Positions 1 through 7,583 are shown, numbered from the stretch's first letter. The stretch is DNA of 18,410 bases from an uncultured Oribacterium sp. (GCA_900772695.1 CAAGRO010000102.1:1-18410); one strand, 5' to 3'. Notes: generated from the sequence alone by a model not told the origin. Made by a program: numbers and translations.

Positions 1-147
1 ATGAACAGAGACAATCTTTATGTTGCTGAGTGCTATGCCGGTTCAGCTCCTACGATGAAGAGAATTCATCCGAGAGCACAGGGCAGAGCCTACAGAATTT
101 TAAAGAGAAACTCACACATTACTGTAGTTTTAGACGAGAGAAAGTAA
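1..147 (+). CDS. rplV: 50S ribosomal protein L22, C-terminal part
   Basis: The last 48 codons of L22 are open from the window edge to TAA at 145-147. L22 binds 23S rRNA and lines the peptide exit tunnel. The conserved C-terminal part is visible: the run from SAPTMKRIHPRAQGRAY through ILKRNSHITVVLDER is the L22 hairpin and core ending. The gene starts upstream of the window, so base 1 (an ATG by chance, encoding an internal Met) is not taken as the start. The position directly before rpsC is the standard S10-operon order. The identification is near certain; only the 5' end is missing. Confidence 0.95.
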   Translation: MNRDNLYVAECYAGSAPTMKRIHPRAQGRAYRILKRNSHITVVLDERK

Positions 148-162
148 GAAGGAGGCATATAA

Positions 163-825
163 ATGGGTCAGAAAGTCAATCCGCACGGCATGAGAGTCGG
201 CGTTATTAAAGATTGGGATTCCAAGTGGTATGCTGACAAGAATACTTTTTCAGATGCACTTGTTGAAGACTACAACATCCGTAAGTTCCTGAAGAAGAGA
301 CTTTACTCTGCAGGAATTGCGAAGATCGAGATCGAGAGAGCTGCAAACGATAAGGTTCGCGTAGTGATCTACACTGCAAAGCCAGGTTTCGTTATCGGTA
401 AGGGCGGCGCTGAGATCGAGAAGGTAAGAAAGGAAGTTCAGAAGCTTACCTCCAAGAATGTCAACATCGATATCAAGGAGATCAAGAGACCGGATCGTGA
501 TGCACAGCTCGTTGCTGAGAACATCGCACAGTCCCTTGAGAACCGTGTATCTTTCAGAAGAGCGATGAAGCAGGCAATGCAGAGAACCATGAAGTCCGGC
601 GTACTTGGTATCAAGGCTTCCGTAAGTGGTCGTCTCGGCGGTGCAGATATCGCTAGACGTGAGTTCTACTCCGAGGGAACCATTCCTCTTCAGACACTCA
701 GAGCTGACATCGACTATGGCTTCGCTGAGGCTGCTACCACATACGGCAGACTCGGTGTGAAGGTATGGATCTACAAGGGAGAGGTTCTTCCTACCAAGAA
801 TACCAAGGAAGGGAGCGATAAGTAA
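163..825 (+). CDS. rpsC: 30S ribosomal protein S3
   Basis: S3 (220 aa, typical length) sits at the mRNA entry channel of the 30S subunit. The start MGQKVNPHGMR is the canonical S3 N terminus. A type II KH domain with its GKGG loop lies at residues 79-82, inside a VIGKGG context. The C-terminal domain carries SGRLGGADIARRE and ends with the usual YGRLGVKVWIYKGEVLP. An AAGGAGG ribosome binding site at about 149-156 is correctly spaced from ATG 163. It lies 15 nt after rplV and 2 nt before rplP, so it is cotranscribed and probably translationally coupled to L16. Confidence 0.98.
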   Translation: MGQKVNPHGMRVGVIKDWDSKWYADKNTFSDALVEDYNIRKFLKKRLYSAGIAKIEIERAANDKVRVVIYTAKPGFVIGKGGAEIEKVRKEVQKLTSKNVNIDIKEIKRPDRDAQLVAENIAQSLENRVSFRRAMKQAMQRTMKSGVLGIKASVSGRLGGADIARREFYSEGTIPLQTLRADIDYGFAEAATTYGRLGVKVWIYKGEVLPTKNTKEGSDK

Positions 826-827
826 TT

Positions 828-1256
828 ATGTTAATGCCAAAGAGAACGAAGTATCGTAAGCAGATTCGTGGAAACATGAAGGGTAAGGCTACGAGAGGTA
901 ATAAGGTTACTTATGGTGAGTTCGGTCTTGTCGCAACTGAGCCTTGCTGGATCAGATCCAATCAGATCGAGGCAGCCAGAGTTGCCCTCACAAGATACAT
1001 CAAGCGTGGCGGTCAGGTATGGATTAAGATCTTCCCTGATAAGCCGATCACAGCTAAGCCACTCGGCGTCAGAATGGGTTCCGGAAAGGGCGCTGTAGAG
1101 TACTGGGTAGCTGTAGTTAAGCCAGGTAGAGTAATGTTTGAGATTTCCGGCGTACCTGAGGAGACGGCAAGAGAGGCACTTAGACTTGCTAGTCACAAGC
1201 TTCCTTGCAACTGCAAGATCGTTACGAAGGCCGATCTGGAAGGCGGTGATAACTAA
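828..1256 (+). CDS. rplP: 50S ribosomal protein L16
   Basis: L16 (142 aa) organises the tRNA-binding region of the 50S subunit near the A site. The start MLMPKRTKYRKQ matches the usual MLxPKR N terminus, so ATG 828 is preferred over the ATG two codons later. The purine-rich AAGGAAGGGAG ribosome binding site lies inside the end of rpsC. The conserved GSGKGAVEYWVAVVKPGRV stretch is present in mid-protein. The gene begins 2 nt after rpsC, and its TAA overlaps the rpmC ATG by one base (TAATG), a classic coupled arrangement. Confidence 0.98.
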   Translation: MLMPKRTKYRKQIRGNMKGKATRGNKVTYGEFGLVATEPCWIRSNQIEAARVALTRYIKRGGQVWIKIFPDKPITAKPLGVRMGSGKGAVEYWVAVVKPGRVMFEISGVPEETAREALRLASHKLPCNCKIVTKADLEGGDN

Positions 1257-1459
1257 TGAAGAAGAAAACTTACGTAGAAGAGTTACAGGCGAAGACAACA
1301 GAGCAGCTCAATGCTGAGCTTGTATCTGCAAAGAAGGAGCTCTTTAATCTGAGATTCCAGAACGCTACCAACCAGCTCGATAATACAGCAAGAATCACCG
1401 AGGTTCGCAAGAACATCGCGCGTATTCAGACAGTTATCACAGAGAAAGCAAAAGCGTGA
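1256..1459 (+). CDS. rpmC: 50S ribosomal protein L29
   Basis: L29 (67 aa) is a small helical hairpin protein near the exit tunnel, next to L23. The helix signature ELxxAKKELFNLRFQNAT, followed by ITEVRKNIARIQT, is characteristic. ATG shares its A with the last base of the rplP stop, so translation is expected to be coupled. The length and the position between rplP and rpsQ are standard. The end overlaps a possible GTG that I do not accept as the rpsQ start. Confidence 0.97.
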   Translation: MKKKTYVEELQAKTTEQLNAELVSAKKELFNLRFQNATNQLDNTARITEVRKNIARIQTVITEKAKA

Positions 1460-1476
1460 GAAAGGAGAGCACAACA

Positions 1477-1731
1477 ATGGAGAGAAATCTGAGAAAAACA
1501 CGTACCGGTAAGGTCGTTAGTGCAAAGATGGACAAGACCATCGTTATCGCTATCGAGGATCACGTTAAGCATCCTGTAATCGGTAAGATCGTAAAGAGAA
1601 CCGTTAAGGTATACGCTCACGACGAGAACAACGAAGCTGGCGTAGGCGACACCGTTAAGGTAATGGCTACAAGACCTCTTTCTAAGACAAAGAGATGGAG
1701 ACTTGTTGAGATCGTCGAGAAGGCTAAGTAA
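1477..1731 (+). CDS. rpsQ: 30S ribosomal protein S17
   Basis: S17 (84 aa from the chosen start) is an OB-fold primary binder of 16S rRNA helices 7 and 11. I chose ATG 1477 because AAAGGAG at about 1461-1467 is well placed upstream and the protein then starts MERNLRKTRTG, the usual S17 beginning. An in-frame GTG at 1456 would overlap rpmC and add seven unmatched residues. Conserved GKVVSAKMDKTIVIAIED and the later RPLSKTKRWRLVEIVEKA ending are present. It continues the S10/spc gene order. Confidence 0.97.
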   Translation: MERNLRKTRTGKVVSAKMDKTIVIAIEDHVKHPVIGKIVKRTVKVYAHDENNEAGVGDTVKVMATRPLSKTKRWRLVEIVEKAK

Positions 1732-1756
1732 TTAAGAGGCAAGGAAGGAGCATTAT

Positions 1757-2125
1757 ATGATTCAGCAGGAAACAAGACTTAGAGTTGCTGATAACACAGG
1801 TGCAAGAGAGCTTCTTTGCATCCGCGTTATGGGTGGCTCAACCAGAAGATATGCTGCTGTCGGAGATGTAATCATCGCATCCGTAAAGGATGCCATCCCA
1901 GGCGGTCAGGTAAAGAAGGGTGACGTTGTCAAGGCTGTTGTAGTAAGAACCGTTGATGATATCCGTCGTAAGGACGGCAGCTACATCAAGTTCGACGAGA
2001 ATGCAGCTGTTATCCTTAAGGACGATGGAACACCTAAGGGAACACGTATTTTTGGACCGGTAGCAAGAGAGCTTCGTGATCATGGTTACATGAAGATCGT
2101 TTCCCTCGCTCCGGAAGTACTGTAA
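1757..2125 (+). CDS. rplN: 50S ribosomal protein L14
   Basis: L14 (122 aa, exactly the usual length) binds 23S rRNA and forms an intersubunit bridge. It starts MIQQETRLRVADNTGARE, the invariant family beginning, and contains GGSTRRYAAVGDVI, KKGDVVKAVVVRT and the terminal GPVARELRD with KIVSLAPEVL. AAGGAAGGAG lies just upstream of ATG 1757. In the classical layout it is the first gene of the spc block. Here it follows rpsQ after only 25 nt with no visible terminator or promoter, so S10 and spc appear to be one transcript. Confidence 0.98.
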   Translation: MIQQETRLRVADNTGARELLCIRVMGGSTRRYAAVGDVIIASVKDAIPGGQVKKGDVVKAVVVRTVDDIRRKDGSYIKFDENAAVILKDDGTPKGTRIFGPVARELRDHGYMKIVSLAPEVL

Positions 2126-2137
2126 GGAGGTTGCCAG

Positions 2138-2443
2138 ATGCGTAGAATTAAGAAAGACGATATGGTAAAGATCATTGCCGGTAAGGACAATGGTAAGCAG
2201 GGCAAGGTCCTTTCCTTTGACCCGGCAACCAATAAGGTAGTCGTTGAAGGCTGCAATATGGTAACCAAGCACCAGAAGCCATCTCAGGTTAATCCGCAGG
2301 GTGGCATCCTTCACAAGGAGGCTCCGATCGATGCTTCCAACGTGATGCTCGTAGTTGACGGACAGGCTACTCGCGTAGGCTTCGAGGTTAAGGACGGCAA
2401 GAAGGTAAGAGTTGCGAAGAAGACCGGTAAGGTCGTTGAGTAA
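2138..2443 (+). CDS. rplX: 50S ribosomal protein L24
   Basis: L24 (101 aa) is an assembly-initiator protein of the 50S subunit. The N-terminal KOW motif is visible as DMVKIIAGKDNGKQGKV at about residues 8-24, followed by the family ending with FEVKDGKKVRVAKKTGKVV. The gene is 12 nt after rplN, with AAGGAGG overlapping the rplN stop region. The order rplN-rplX-rplE is invariant in bacteria, so the assignment is secure. Confidence 0.97.
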   Translation: MRRIKKDDMVKIIAGKDNGKQGKVLSFDPATNKVVVEGCNMVTKHQKPSQVNPQGGILHKEAPIDASNVMLVVDGQATRVGFEVKDGKKVRVAKKTGKVVE

Positions 2444-2463
2444 GAGAAAGGAGGAATTTTAAG

Positions 2464-3003
2464 ATGGCTAGATTAAAGGATCTTTATAATAGCGAGATCA
2501 AGGAAGCTATGACGAAGAAGTTCGGTTACAAGAACGTTAACGAGATTCCTAAGCTTGATAAGATCGTTATCAACATGGGCGTTGGAGAAGCTAAGGAAAA
2601 TTCCAAGGTTCTCGACAGTGCAGTGCGTGATCTTGAGATCATCACTGGTCAGCATGCTGTAACCACCAAGGCAAAGAAGTCTGTTGCAAACTTCAAGATC
2701 AGAGAGGGACAGGCTATCGGATGTAAGGTTACTCTTCGTGGCGAGAGAATGTACGAGTTCGCTGATCGTCTGATCAACCTCGCACTTCCACGAGTAAGAG
2801 ACTTCAGAGGCGTTAACCCGAACGCATTTGATGGCAGAGGTAACTATGCACTTGGCCTCAAGGAGCAGATCATTTTCCCTGAGATCGAGTTTGATAAGGT
2901 TGATAAGGTAAGAGGTATGGACATCATCTTCGTTACGACTGCAAAGACGGACGAAGAGGCAAGAGAGCTTCTTAGACTGTTCAACATGCCGTTCGCAAAG
3001 TAA
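2464..3003 (+). CDS. rplE: 50S ribosomal protein L5
   Basis: L5 (179 aa, normal length) binds 5S rRNA in the central protuberance and contacts P-site tRNA. Conserved stretches include KIVINMGVGEA in the first strand, GQHAVTTKAKKSVANFKIREG, the central RLINLALPRVRDFRGV, and the C-terminal FPEIEFDKVDKVRGMDI with TTAKTDEEARELL. AAAGGAGG at about 2447-2454 precedes ATG 2464 at good spacing. It sits between rplX and rpsZ as usual for Bacillota. Confidence 0.98.
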   Translation: MARLKDLYNSEIKEAMTKKFGYKNVNEIPKLDKIVINMGVGEAKENSKVLDSAVRDLEIITGQHAVTTKAKKSVANFKIREGQAIGCKVTLRGERMYEFADRLINLALPRVRDFRGVNPNAFDGRGNYALGLKEQIIFPEIEFDKVDKVRGMDIIFVTTAKTDEEARELLRLFNMPFAK

Positions 3004-3015
3004 TCGGAGGAAAAT

Positions 3016-3201
3016 ATGGCTAAGTTATCAATGAAGTTAAAGCAGCAGAAGGCTCCGAAGTTCTCCACCAGAGCATATACCAGATGCAAGATCTGCGGAA
3101 GACCTCACTCTGTTCTTAAGAAGTACGGCATCTGCCGAGTATGCTTCCGTGAGCTTGCATACAAGGGCGAGATCCCTGGTGTTAAGAAGGCTTCCTGGTA
3201 A
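3016..3201 (+). CDS. rpsZ: 30S ribosomal protein S14, zinc-binding type Z
   Basis: This is the 61-aa zinc form of S14 that Gram-positive bacteria use in the spc operon; it acts in the 30S head. Four zinc-ligand cysteines are seen at 24, 27, 40 and 43, in CKIC and CRVC pairs separated by 12 residues. The ending KGEIPGVKKASW is typical. A GGAGG site lies 5-8 nt before ATG 3016. It is the last gene of the first cluster: the following spacer to rpsH is 330 nt, whereas these genes usually abut. Confidence 0.97.
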   Translation: MAKLSMKLKQQKAPKFSTRAYTRCKICGRPHSVLKKYGICRVCFRELAYKGEIPGVKKASW

Positions 3202-3328
3202 TCAGGACCTTCCACCATTTGAGCCTGCGGCAATGTGACCCTACTGGGTTGTGTTGTCAAGGGCGATAATTTCCGGATTGTATTTAAAGAAGTACAGAAT
3301 TTACTTCAAAAAGATACGCCGGACCGGG

Positions 3329-3356
3329 TTGCAACTCGGAAAAAAATGGTTATAAT
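3329..3356 (+). promoter_or_regulatory. Internal sigma-A promoter upstream of rpsH
   Basis: A -35-like TTGCAA (3329-3334) and a perfect -10 TATAAT (3351-3356) are separated by 16 nt, the spacer being A-rich. A transcript would start near 3363 and drive rpsH onward, boosting the second half of the spc cluster independently of the S10 promoter. This is a consensus match only. Confidence 0.65.
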
Positions 3357-3377
3357 GTAAATGTTGCGCCGCAGGCC

Positions 3378-3395
3378 GCACAGCATATGCTGTGC
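3378..3395. repeat. Perfect 18-nt palindrome in the rpsH leader
   Basis: GCACAGCATATGCTGTGC is its own reverse complement and lies about 15 nt downstream of the predicted transcription start. As DNA it could be an operator for a dimeric repressor. As RNA it would form a hairpin only by opening the central bases. I can identify no regulator for it. Confidence 0.6.
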
Positions 3396-3531
3396 CATCA
3401 GACTAAGCATCGGATCCCGTATCCCATGGACTGGTCAGGTGAGATCACCCTGTTGACGCGGCATTTGCTTTGTCCGAAATTATGCGGACATATAACAAAC
3501 TATATTTTTTTAAGAAAGGATATCCGTAAAC

Positions 3532-3933
3532 ATGAGTATGAGTGATCCAATCGCAGATATGCTTACAAGAATCCGTAATGCAAACACTGCAAAGCACGAC
3601 ACAGTAACTATCCCATCCTCCAAGATGAAGCTTGCTATCGCTGACATCCTGGTAAATGAGGGCTACATCGCAAAGTATGAGCTCGTTGACAACGGCAAGT
3701 TCAAGGACATCAAGGTTACTCTTAAGTATGGCGCTACGAAGAACGATAAGATCATCGGCGGCATCCGTAAGATTTCCAAGCCGGGTCTGAGAGTATATGC
3801 TGGCAAGGAGAACATGCCTTCCGTACTGGGCGGTCTTGGTATCGCCATTGTTTCCACCAATCAGGGCGTTATGACTGATCGTGAAGCAAGAGCAAAGGGC
3901 GTAGGCGGCGAAGTTCTGGCATTTGTTTGGTAA
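3532..3933 (+). CDS. rpsH: 30S ribosomal protein S8
   Basis: S8 (133 aa) is a primary binder of 16S rRNA helix 21 and, in E. coli, the translational repressor of the spc operon. It starts MSMSDPIADMLTRIRNAN, a normal beginning in this group. The C-terminal rRNA-binding half shows KISKPGLRVYAGKENMP, GGLGIAIVSTNQGVMTDREAR and GEVLAFVW. AGAAAGGA at about 3513-3520 is the ribosome binding site. It is the first gene behind the internal promoter at 3329-3356, and a 117-nt spacer with a small CTGTC/GACAG hairpin (4010-4025) follows it. Confidence 0.98.
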   Translation: MSMSDPIADMLTRIRNANTAKHDTVTIPSSKMKLAIADILVNEGYIAKYELVDNGKFKDIKVTLKYGATKNDKIIGGIRKISKPGLRVYAGKENMPSVLGGLGIAIVSTNQGVMTDREARAKGVGGEVLAFVW

Positions 3934-4050
3934 TTTAGTTTATTAACCCGCTAAGCTATATTCTGAACAGGCCGAACAGGCTTACAAATAGTAACTAGTA
4001 ATCTGAAAACTGTCTGAAAGGACAGAGAATTTAAGAGAGGAGACATTAGT

Positions 4051-4593
4051 ATGTCACGTATCGGAAAATTACCGGTAGTAATCCCAGCAGGTGTTACTGT
4101 TGAGATGAAGGACAACAACGTTCTTTCTGTAAAGGGACCGAAGGGTACTCTTGAGAAGCAGTTCGCTCCGGAGATCAAGATTGAGCAGAAGGACGGCGAG
4201 ATCGTTGTTACCAGACCAAACGATAATAAGAAGGAGAAGTCCCTTCACGGACTTACCAGAGCGCTCATCCACAACATGGTTGATGGTGTAACCAACGGTT
4301 TCGAGAAGAAGCTCGAGATCAACGGTGTAGGTTACAGAGCAGCGAAGCAGGGCAAGACCCTGACCCTTACACTCGGCTATTCTCACCCGGTTACCATGGA
4401 AGATCCAGAGGGTGTTGAGGCAGTCGTTGAGGGTACAAATACCATCTTCGTTCGCGGTATTGACAAGGAAGCAGTTGGCCAGTACGCAGCTGAGATCCGC
4501 AGCAAGAGAGGACCGGAGCCATATAAGGGCAAGGGTATCAAGTATGCTGATGAGATCATCAGACGTAAGGTTGGTAAGACAGGTAAGAAATAA
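4051..4593 (+). CDS. rplF: 50S ribosomal protein L6
   Basis: L6 (180 aa, typical) has two similar domains and lies near the factor-binding stalk base. It starts MSRIGKLPVVIPAGVTVEM. The first domain contains VKGPKGTLEKQF and the second contains EINGVGYRAAKQGKTLTLTLGYSHPV. The C terminus carries the signature GPEPYKGKGIKYADEIIRRK. AGAGAGGAG precedes ATG 4051. The 117-nt distance from rpsH is longer than usual, in line with the loosened spacing of this operon. Confidence 0.98.
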   Translation: MSRIGKLPVVIPAGVTVEMKDNNVLSVKGPKGTLEKQFAPEIKIEQKDGEIVVTRPNDNKKEKSLHGLTRALIHNMVDGVTNGFEKKLEINGVGYRAAKQGKTLTLTLGYSHPVTMEDPEGVEAVVEGTNTIFVRGIDKEAVGQYAAEIRSKRGPEPYKGKGIKYADEIIRRKVGKTGKK

Positions 4594-4609
4594 TTAGGAG
4601 GAAAGTGAA

Positions 4610-4972
4610 ATGGTAAGTAAGAGAAATAAAGCTGAACTTCGCCAGAAGAAGCACGAGAGACTTAGAAACCGTTTTTCTGGTACTCCAGAGAGACCACGTC
4701 TTTCCGTATTCAGATCTGACAAGCACATGTATGCACAGATTATCGATGATGTAGCAGGCAACACTCTTTGCGCTGCGTCTACTCTTGATAAGGATGCAAA
4801 CTTAGAGAACACTAGCAATATCGAGGCTGCTCAGTACGTTGGTAAGGCCATCGCAGAGAAGGCTCTGGCTAAGGGAATCAAGCAGGTTGTATTTGACCGT
4901 GGCGGCTTCCTGTATCATGGTAAGGTTCAGGCTCTCGCAGATGCTGCAAGAGAAGCTGGCCTTGAATTCTAA
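4610..4972 (+). CDS. rplR: 50S ribosomal protein L18
   Basis: L18 (120 aa) binds 5S rRNA together with L5 in the central protuberance. The basic N-terminal stretch (VSKRNKAELRQKKHERLRNR) is followed by GTPERPRLSVFRSDKHMYAQIIDD. The ending VFDRGGFLYHGKVQALADAARE is the family signature. TTAGGAGGAAAG gives a strong ribosome binding site before ATG 4610. It is 16 nt after rplF and 21 nt before rpsE. Confidence 0.98.
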   Translation: MVSKRNKAELRQKKHERLRNRFSGTPERPRLSVFRSDKHMYAQIIDDVAGNTLCAASTLDKDANLENTSNIEAAQYVGKAIAEKALAKGIKQVVFDRGGFLYHGKVQALADAAREAGLEF

Positions 4973-4993
4973 TCGAGAGGAGAAACAAGCAAG

Positions 4994-5503
4994 ATGAAGC
5001 GTGAAAGAATTGATGCAAATCAGTTAGAATTAAACGACAACGTCGTAGCCATCAAGCGTGTTGCGAAGACCGTTAAGGGTGGTCGTACCATGAGATTCTC
5101 TGCTCTCGTAGTAGTTGGTGACGGCAATGGTCATGTAGGTTGTGGTATCGGTAAGGCAGTCGAGGTTCCAGAGGCAATCCGTAAGGCACGTGAGGCTGCT
5201 GTAAAGGCAATCGTTACAATCCCTGTAACGGAGGAGAAGTCCGTACCGCACGATTATGTTGGTAAGTTCGGAAGCTCTACTGTCCTTCTGAAGAAGGCAC
5301 CGGAAGGAACTGGTATCATCGCTGGTGGTCCTGCTCGTTCTGTACTTGAGCTTGCTGGTATCAAGAACATTCGTACCAAGTCTCTGGGCTCCAACAATAA
5401 GACAAACGTTGTACTCGCTACCCTTCAGGGCCTCACTTCCATGAAGACTCCTGAGGAGTTTGCTGCACTCCGCGGCAAGACTGTAGCTGAGATCACAGGT
5501 TAA
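4994..5503 (+). CDS. rpsE: 30S ribosomal protein S5
   Basis: S5 (169 aa) helps maintain decoding accuracy and mRNA unwinding at the 30S entry. The N-terminal double-stranded RNA-binding fold contains RVAKTVKGGRTMRFSALVVV and GDGNGHVGCGIGKAVEVPEA. The C-terminal half shows LLKKAPEGTGIIAGGPARSVLELAGI and TKSLGSNNKTNVV. AGAGGAGAAAC precedes ATG 4994. Position and length are standard. Confidence 0.98.
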   Translation: MKRERIDANQLELNDNVVAIKRVAKTVKGGRTMRFSALVVVGDGNGHVGCGIGKAVEVPEAIRKAREAAVKAIVTIPVTEEKSVPHDYVGKFGSSTVLLKKAPEGTGIIAGGPARSVLELAGIKNIRTKSLGSNNKTNVVLATLQGLTSMKTPEEFAALRGKTVAEITG

Positions 5504-5517
5504 TAGGGGGTATCAAA

Positions 5518-5703
5518 ATGGCAGATAAGAAGTTAAAGATTACACTTGTTAAGTCTCCAATCGCAGCTATCCCTAAGCAGAGAGCTACTGTTCAGGCTCT
5601 TGGTCTCCGTAAGATCCGTCAGAGTGTAGAGCTTCCGGACAACGGTGCTACAAGAGGTATGATTCAGAGAGTTAACCATCTTGTAAAAGTTGAAGAAATC
5701 TAA
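5518..5703 (+). CDS. rpmD: 50S ribosomal protein L30
   Basis: L30 (61 aa) is the short bacterial form. It contains LKITLVKSPIAAIPKQRATVQALGLRK split across its first strand-helix unit, and ends with RGMIQRVNHLVKVEE. A TAGGGGGTA site precedes ATG 5518. It lies 14 nt after rpsE and 11 nt before rplO, as usual in Bacillota. Confidence 0.97.
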   Translation: MADKKLKITLVKSPIAAIPKQRATVQALGLRKIRQSVELPDNGATRGMIQRVNHLVKVEEI

Positions 5704-5714
5704 GGAGGCATACA

Positions 5715-6158
5715 ATGGAGTTAGCTAATTTAAAGCCGGCTGACGGCGCAAAGCAGTCAAAGAACTTCAGACGTGGCCGTGGCCATGGTTCAGGAAATGG
5801 CAAGACCGCAGGTAAGGGTGCAAAGGGCCAGAAGGCAAGATCCGGAGCACCAAGACCAGGATTTGAGGGTGGTCAGATGCCTCTGTTCAGACGTATCCCG
5901 AAGAGAGGATTCACTGATCGCAATTCCAAGGTTATCACAGGTATCAACCTTTCTACTCTTGACACTCGTTTCAACGAGGGTGAGGAAGTAACCATCGAGG
6001 CTCTTCTCGAGAAGGGCATCATCAAGAAGGTTAACGACGGCGTTAAGATTCTTGGTAACGGCGAGCTTACAAAGAAGCTCAACGTAAAGGTGAATGCTTT
6101 CTCAGCATCTGCTAAGGAGAAGATCGAAGCTTTAGGCGGCACCTGTGAGGTAATCTGA
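5715..6158 (+). CDS. rplO: 50S ribosomal protein L15
   Basis: L15 (147 aa) is a late-assembly 50S protein with a long basic, Gly-rich N-terminal extension. The rich RRGRGHGSGNGKTAGKGAKG stretch lies at about residues 19-38, followed by GGQMPLFRRIPKRGF. The globular end carries LNVKVNAFSASAKEKIEALGG. AAGGAGG overlaps the rpmD stop region. The gene ends 2 nt before the secY ATG, so the two are coupled. Confidence 0.98.
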   Translation: MELANLKPADGAKQSKNFRRGRGHGSGNGKTAGKGAKGQKARSGAPRPGFEGGQMPLFRRIPKRGFTDRNSKVITGINLSTLDTRFNEGEEVTIEALLEKGIIKKVNDGVKILGNGELTKKLNVKVNAFSASAKEKIEALGGTCEVI

Positions 6159-6160
6159 TA

Positions 6161-7501
6161 ATGTTCAAATCACTACTTAATGCATTTAAGGTAAAAGAAC
6201 TGAGGAAAAAGCTTCTGTTCGTTTTCCTGATGCTCGTAGTAATAAGGTTTGGATCGAATCTTCCTATCCCGGGTGTGAACGCGCAGTACTTTAGCGAGCT
6301 GTTTAACAGCATGTCCAATAATGATGCATTCGGTTGGTTCAATACGATGACCGGTGGCTCCTTCGAGCAGCTGTCGATCTTCGCATTGTCCATCACACCG
6401 TACATCACTTCATCCATCATCATCCAGCTGCTCACCGTGGCCATTCCGGCGCTCGAGGAGATGCAGAAGGATGGTGAAGAGGGAAGAAAGAAGCTCACTG
6501 AGTACACCAGATACGTAACGATCGGTCTGGCTCTTATCGAGTCACTTGCGATGGCTATCGGATTTGGCGGTCAGGGACTTCTGATCGGTTTCGCCGAGGC
6601 GAGCACAGGAAGAAAGATCGCTGATATCGCGATCGCTGTTATAGCGATGACAGCGGGCTCAGCGCTTCTGATGTGGATCGGTGAGCAGATCACAGATAAG
6701 GGTGTGGGCAATGGTATTTCCCTTGTTCTCCTCTTCAATATCCTGTCTTCTGTTCCGAGCGATTTCCAGACGCTGTACATCAGATTTATGAGCGGAAAGA
6801 ATGTGGCAACGATGGTTGTCGCAGCGATCATCATCGTTGCAGCAATTATCGGACTGGTTGTATTTACCATCATCCTGAACGACGCGCAGAGAACCATCCC
6901 GGTTCAGTACAGCCGTCGAGTGCAGGGCAGAGGCCTGGTGGGCGGACAGTCCTCCAACATCCCTCTGAAGGTCAATACAGCAAGTGTTATGCCGGTTATC
7001 TTCGCCAGCTCACTGATGACCATGCCGGTTGTGATCGGTCAGATCATCAAGGTGGATTACAGCACGATTCCGGGTCAGATCCTGATGGCTCTGAACTCAG
7101 GCTCCTGGTGCAATCCGGACAGACCGATCTACTCGATCGGACTGGTGATCTACATTCTGCTGCTTTACTTCTTTGCATATTTCTATACATCGATTTCCTT
7201 TAATCCGTTAGAGATTGCAAATAACATGAAGAAGCAGGGTGGTTTTATCCCGGGTATCCGTCCGGGTAAGCCAACCAGCGATTACCTTGATAATATTCTT
7301 ACATATATTATTTTCATCGGTGCGACAGGACTGGCCATCGTTGCGATCATTCCGATCTTTATCTCCGGAGTGTTCAATGTTGGTCGTATCTCCTTCGCCG
7401 GTACGTCTCTGATCATTATCGTCGGTGTCGTGCTTGAGACCGTGAAGGCAATTGAGTCTCAGATGGTTGTAAGAAACTACCAGGGATTCCTGAACGATTA
7501 A
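6161..7501 (+). CDS. secY: Protein translocase subunit SecY
   Basis: SecY (446 aa) is the ten-helix pore of the Sec channel in the cytoplasmic membrane, working with SecE, SecG and SecA. After a basic start, the first hydrophobic helix runs to about residue 36, followed by the plug-region IPGVN. The cytosolic loop QRTIPVQYSRR lies at 243-253. The SecA-contacting loop GFIPGIRPGKPT includes the conserved Arg 367. The helices in between are clearly hydrophobic. The start 2 nt after rplO is canonical. A 12-bp stem-loop follows the stop, before adk. Its product is needed for the secreted protein encoded at 13248. Confidence 0.98.
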   Translation: MFKSLLNAFKVKELRKKLLFVFLMLVVIRFGSNLPIPGVNAQYFSELFNSMSNNDAFGWFNTMTGGSFEQLSIFALSITPYITSSIIIQLLTVAIPALEEMQKDGEEGRKKLTEYTRYVTIGLALIESLAMAIGFGGQGLLIGFAEASTGRKIADIAIAVIAMTAGSALLMWIGEQITDKGVGNGISLVLLFNILSSVPSDFQTLYIRFMSGKNVATMVVAAIIIVAAIIGLVVFTIILNDAQRTIPVQYSRRVQGRGLVGGQSSNIPLKVNTASVMPVIFASSLMTMPVVIGQIIKVDYSTIPGQILMALNSGSWCNPDRPIYSIGLVIYILLLYFFAYFYTSISFNPLEIANNMKKQGGFIPGIRPGKPTSDYLDNILTYIIFIGATGLAIVAIIPIFISGVFNVGRISFAGTSLIIIVGVVLETVKAIESQMVVRNYQGFLND

Positions 7502-7513
7502 TCGTCAACACCA

Positions 7514-7544
7514 AGCCTCCTCAGACATACGATCTGGGGAGGCT
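7514..7544 (+). promoter_or_regulatory. secY-adk intergenic stem-loop (possible attenuator or processing site)
   Basis: AGCCTCCTCAGA (7514-7525) pairs with TCTGGGGAGGCT (7533-7544) over 12 positions with one G-U, around a 7-nt loop. Only a scattered T-rich stretch (GTTTATTACT) follows, so it is a poor intrinsic terminator. It may reduce readthrough, mark an RNA processing point, or stabilise the secY 3' end. Confidence 0.55.
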
Positions 7545-7583
7545 ATCAGTGTTTATTACTATAGTACTATCGGGAGAACGCAA

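Larger units (their letters stand above)
3202..3531 (+). other. 330-nt intergenic region with internal promoter and structured leader
   Basis: No coding region is convincing here. From left to right I see a small ACCC/GGGT hairpin near 3238-3250, a sigma-A type promoter at 3329-3356, a perfect 18-nt palindrome at 3378-3395, a GGTGA/TCACC inverted repeat near 3439-3450, and a 6-bp hairpin (TGTCCG 3471-3476 with CGGACA 3485-3490). A T-run at 3505-3511 follows. The rpsH ribosome binding site AGAAAGGA comes next. The predicted transcript leader is about 169 nt. It has no T-box or tRNA signature. It could simply be a promoter spacer, or an autoregulatory leader; the sequence does not decide. Confidence 0.7.

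Noticed and set aside
1456..1476. GTG start for rpsQ seven codons upstream
   Set aside because: It overlaps the rpmC stop, and the AAAGGAG site is placed for ATG 1477, which gives the family-typical N terminus.
3202..3531. T-box, tRNA or riboswitch in the rpsZ-rpsH spacer
   Set aside because: No T-box sequence, cloverleaf or known aptamer motif could be found; only a promoter, a palindrome and simple hairpins are supported.
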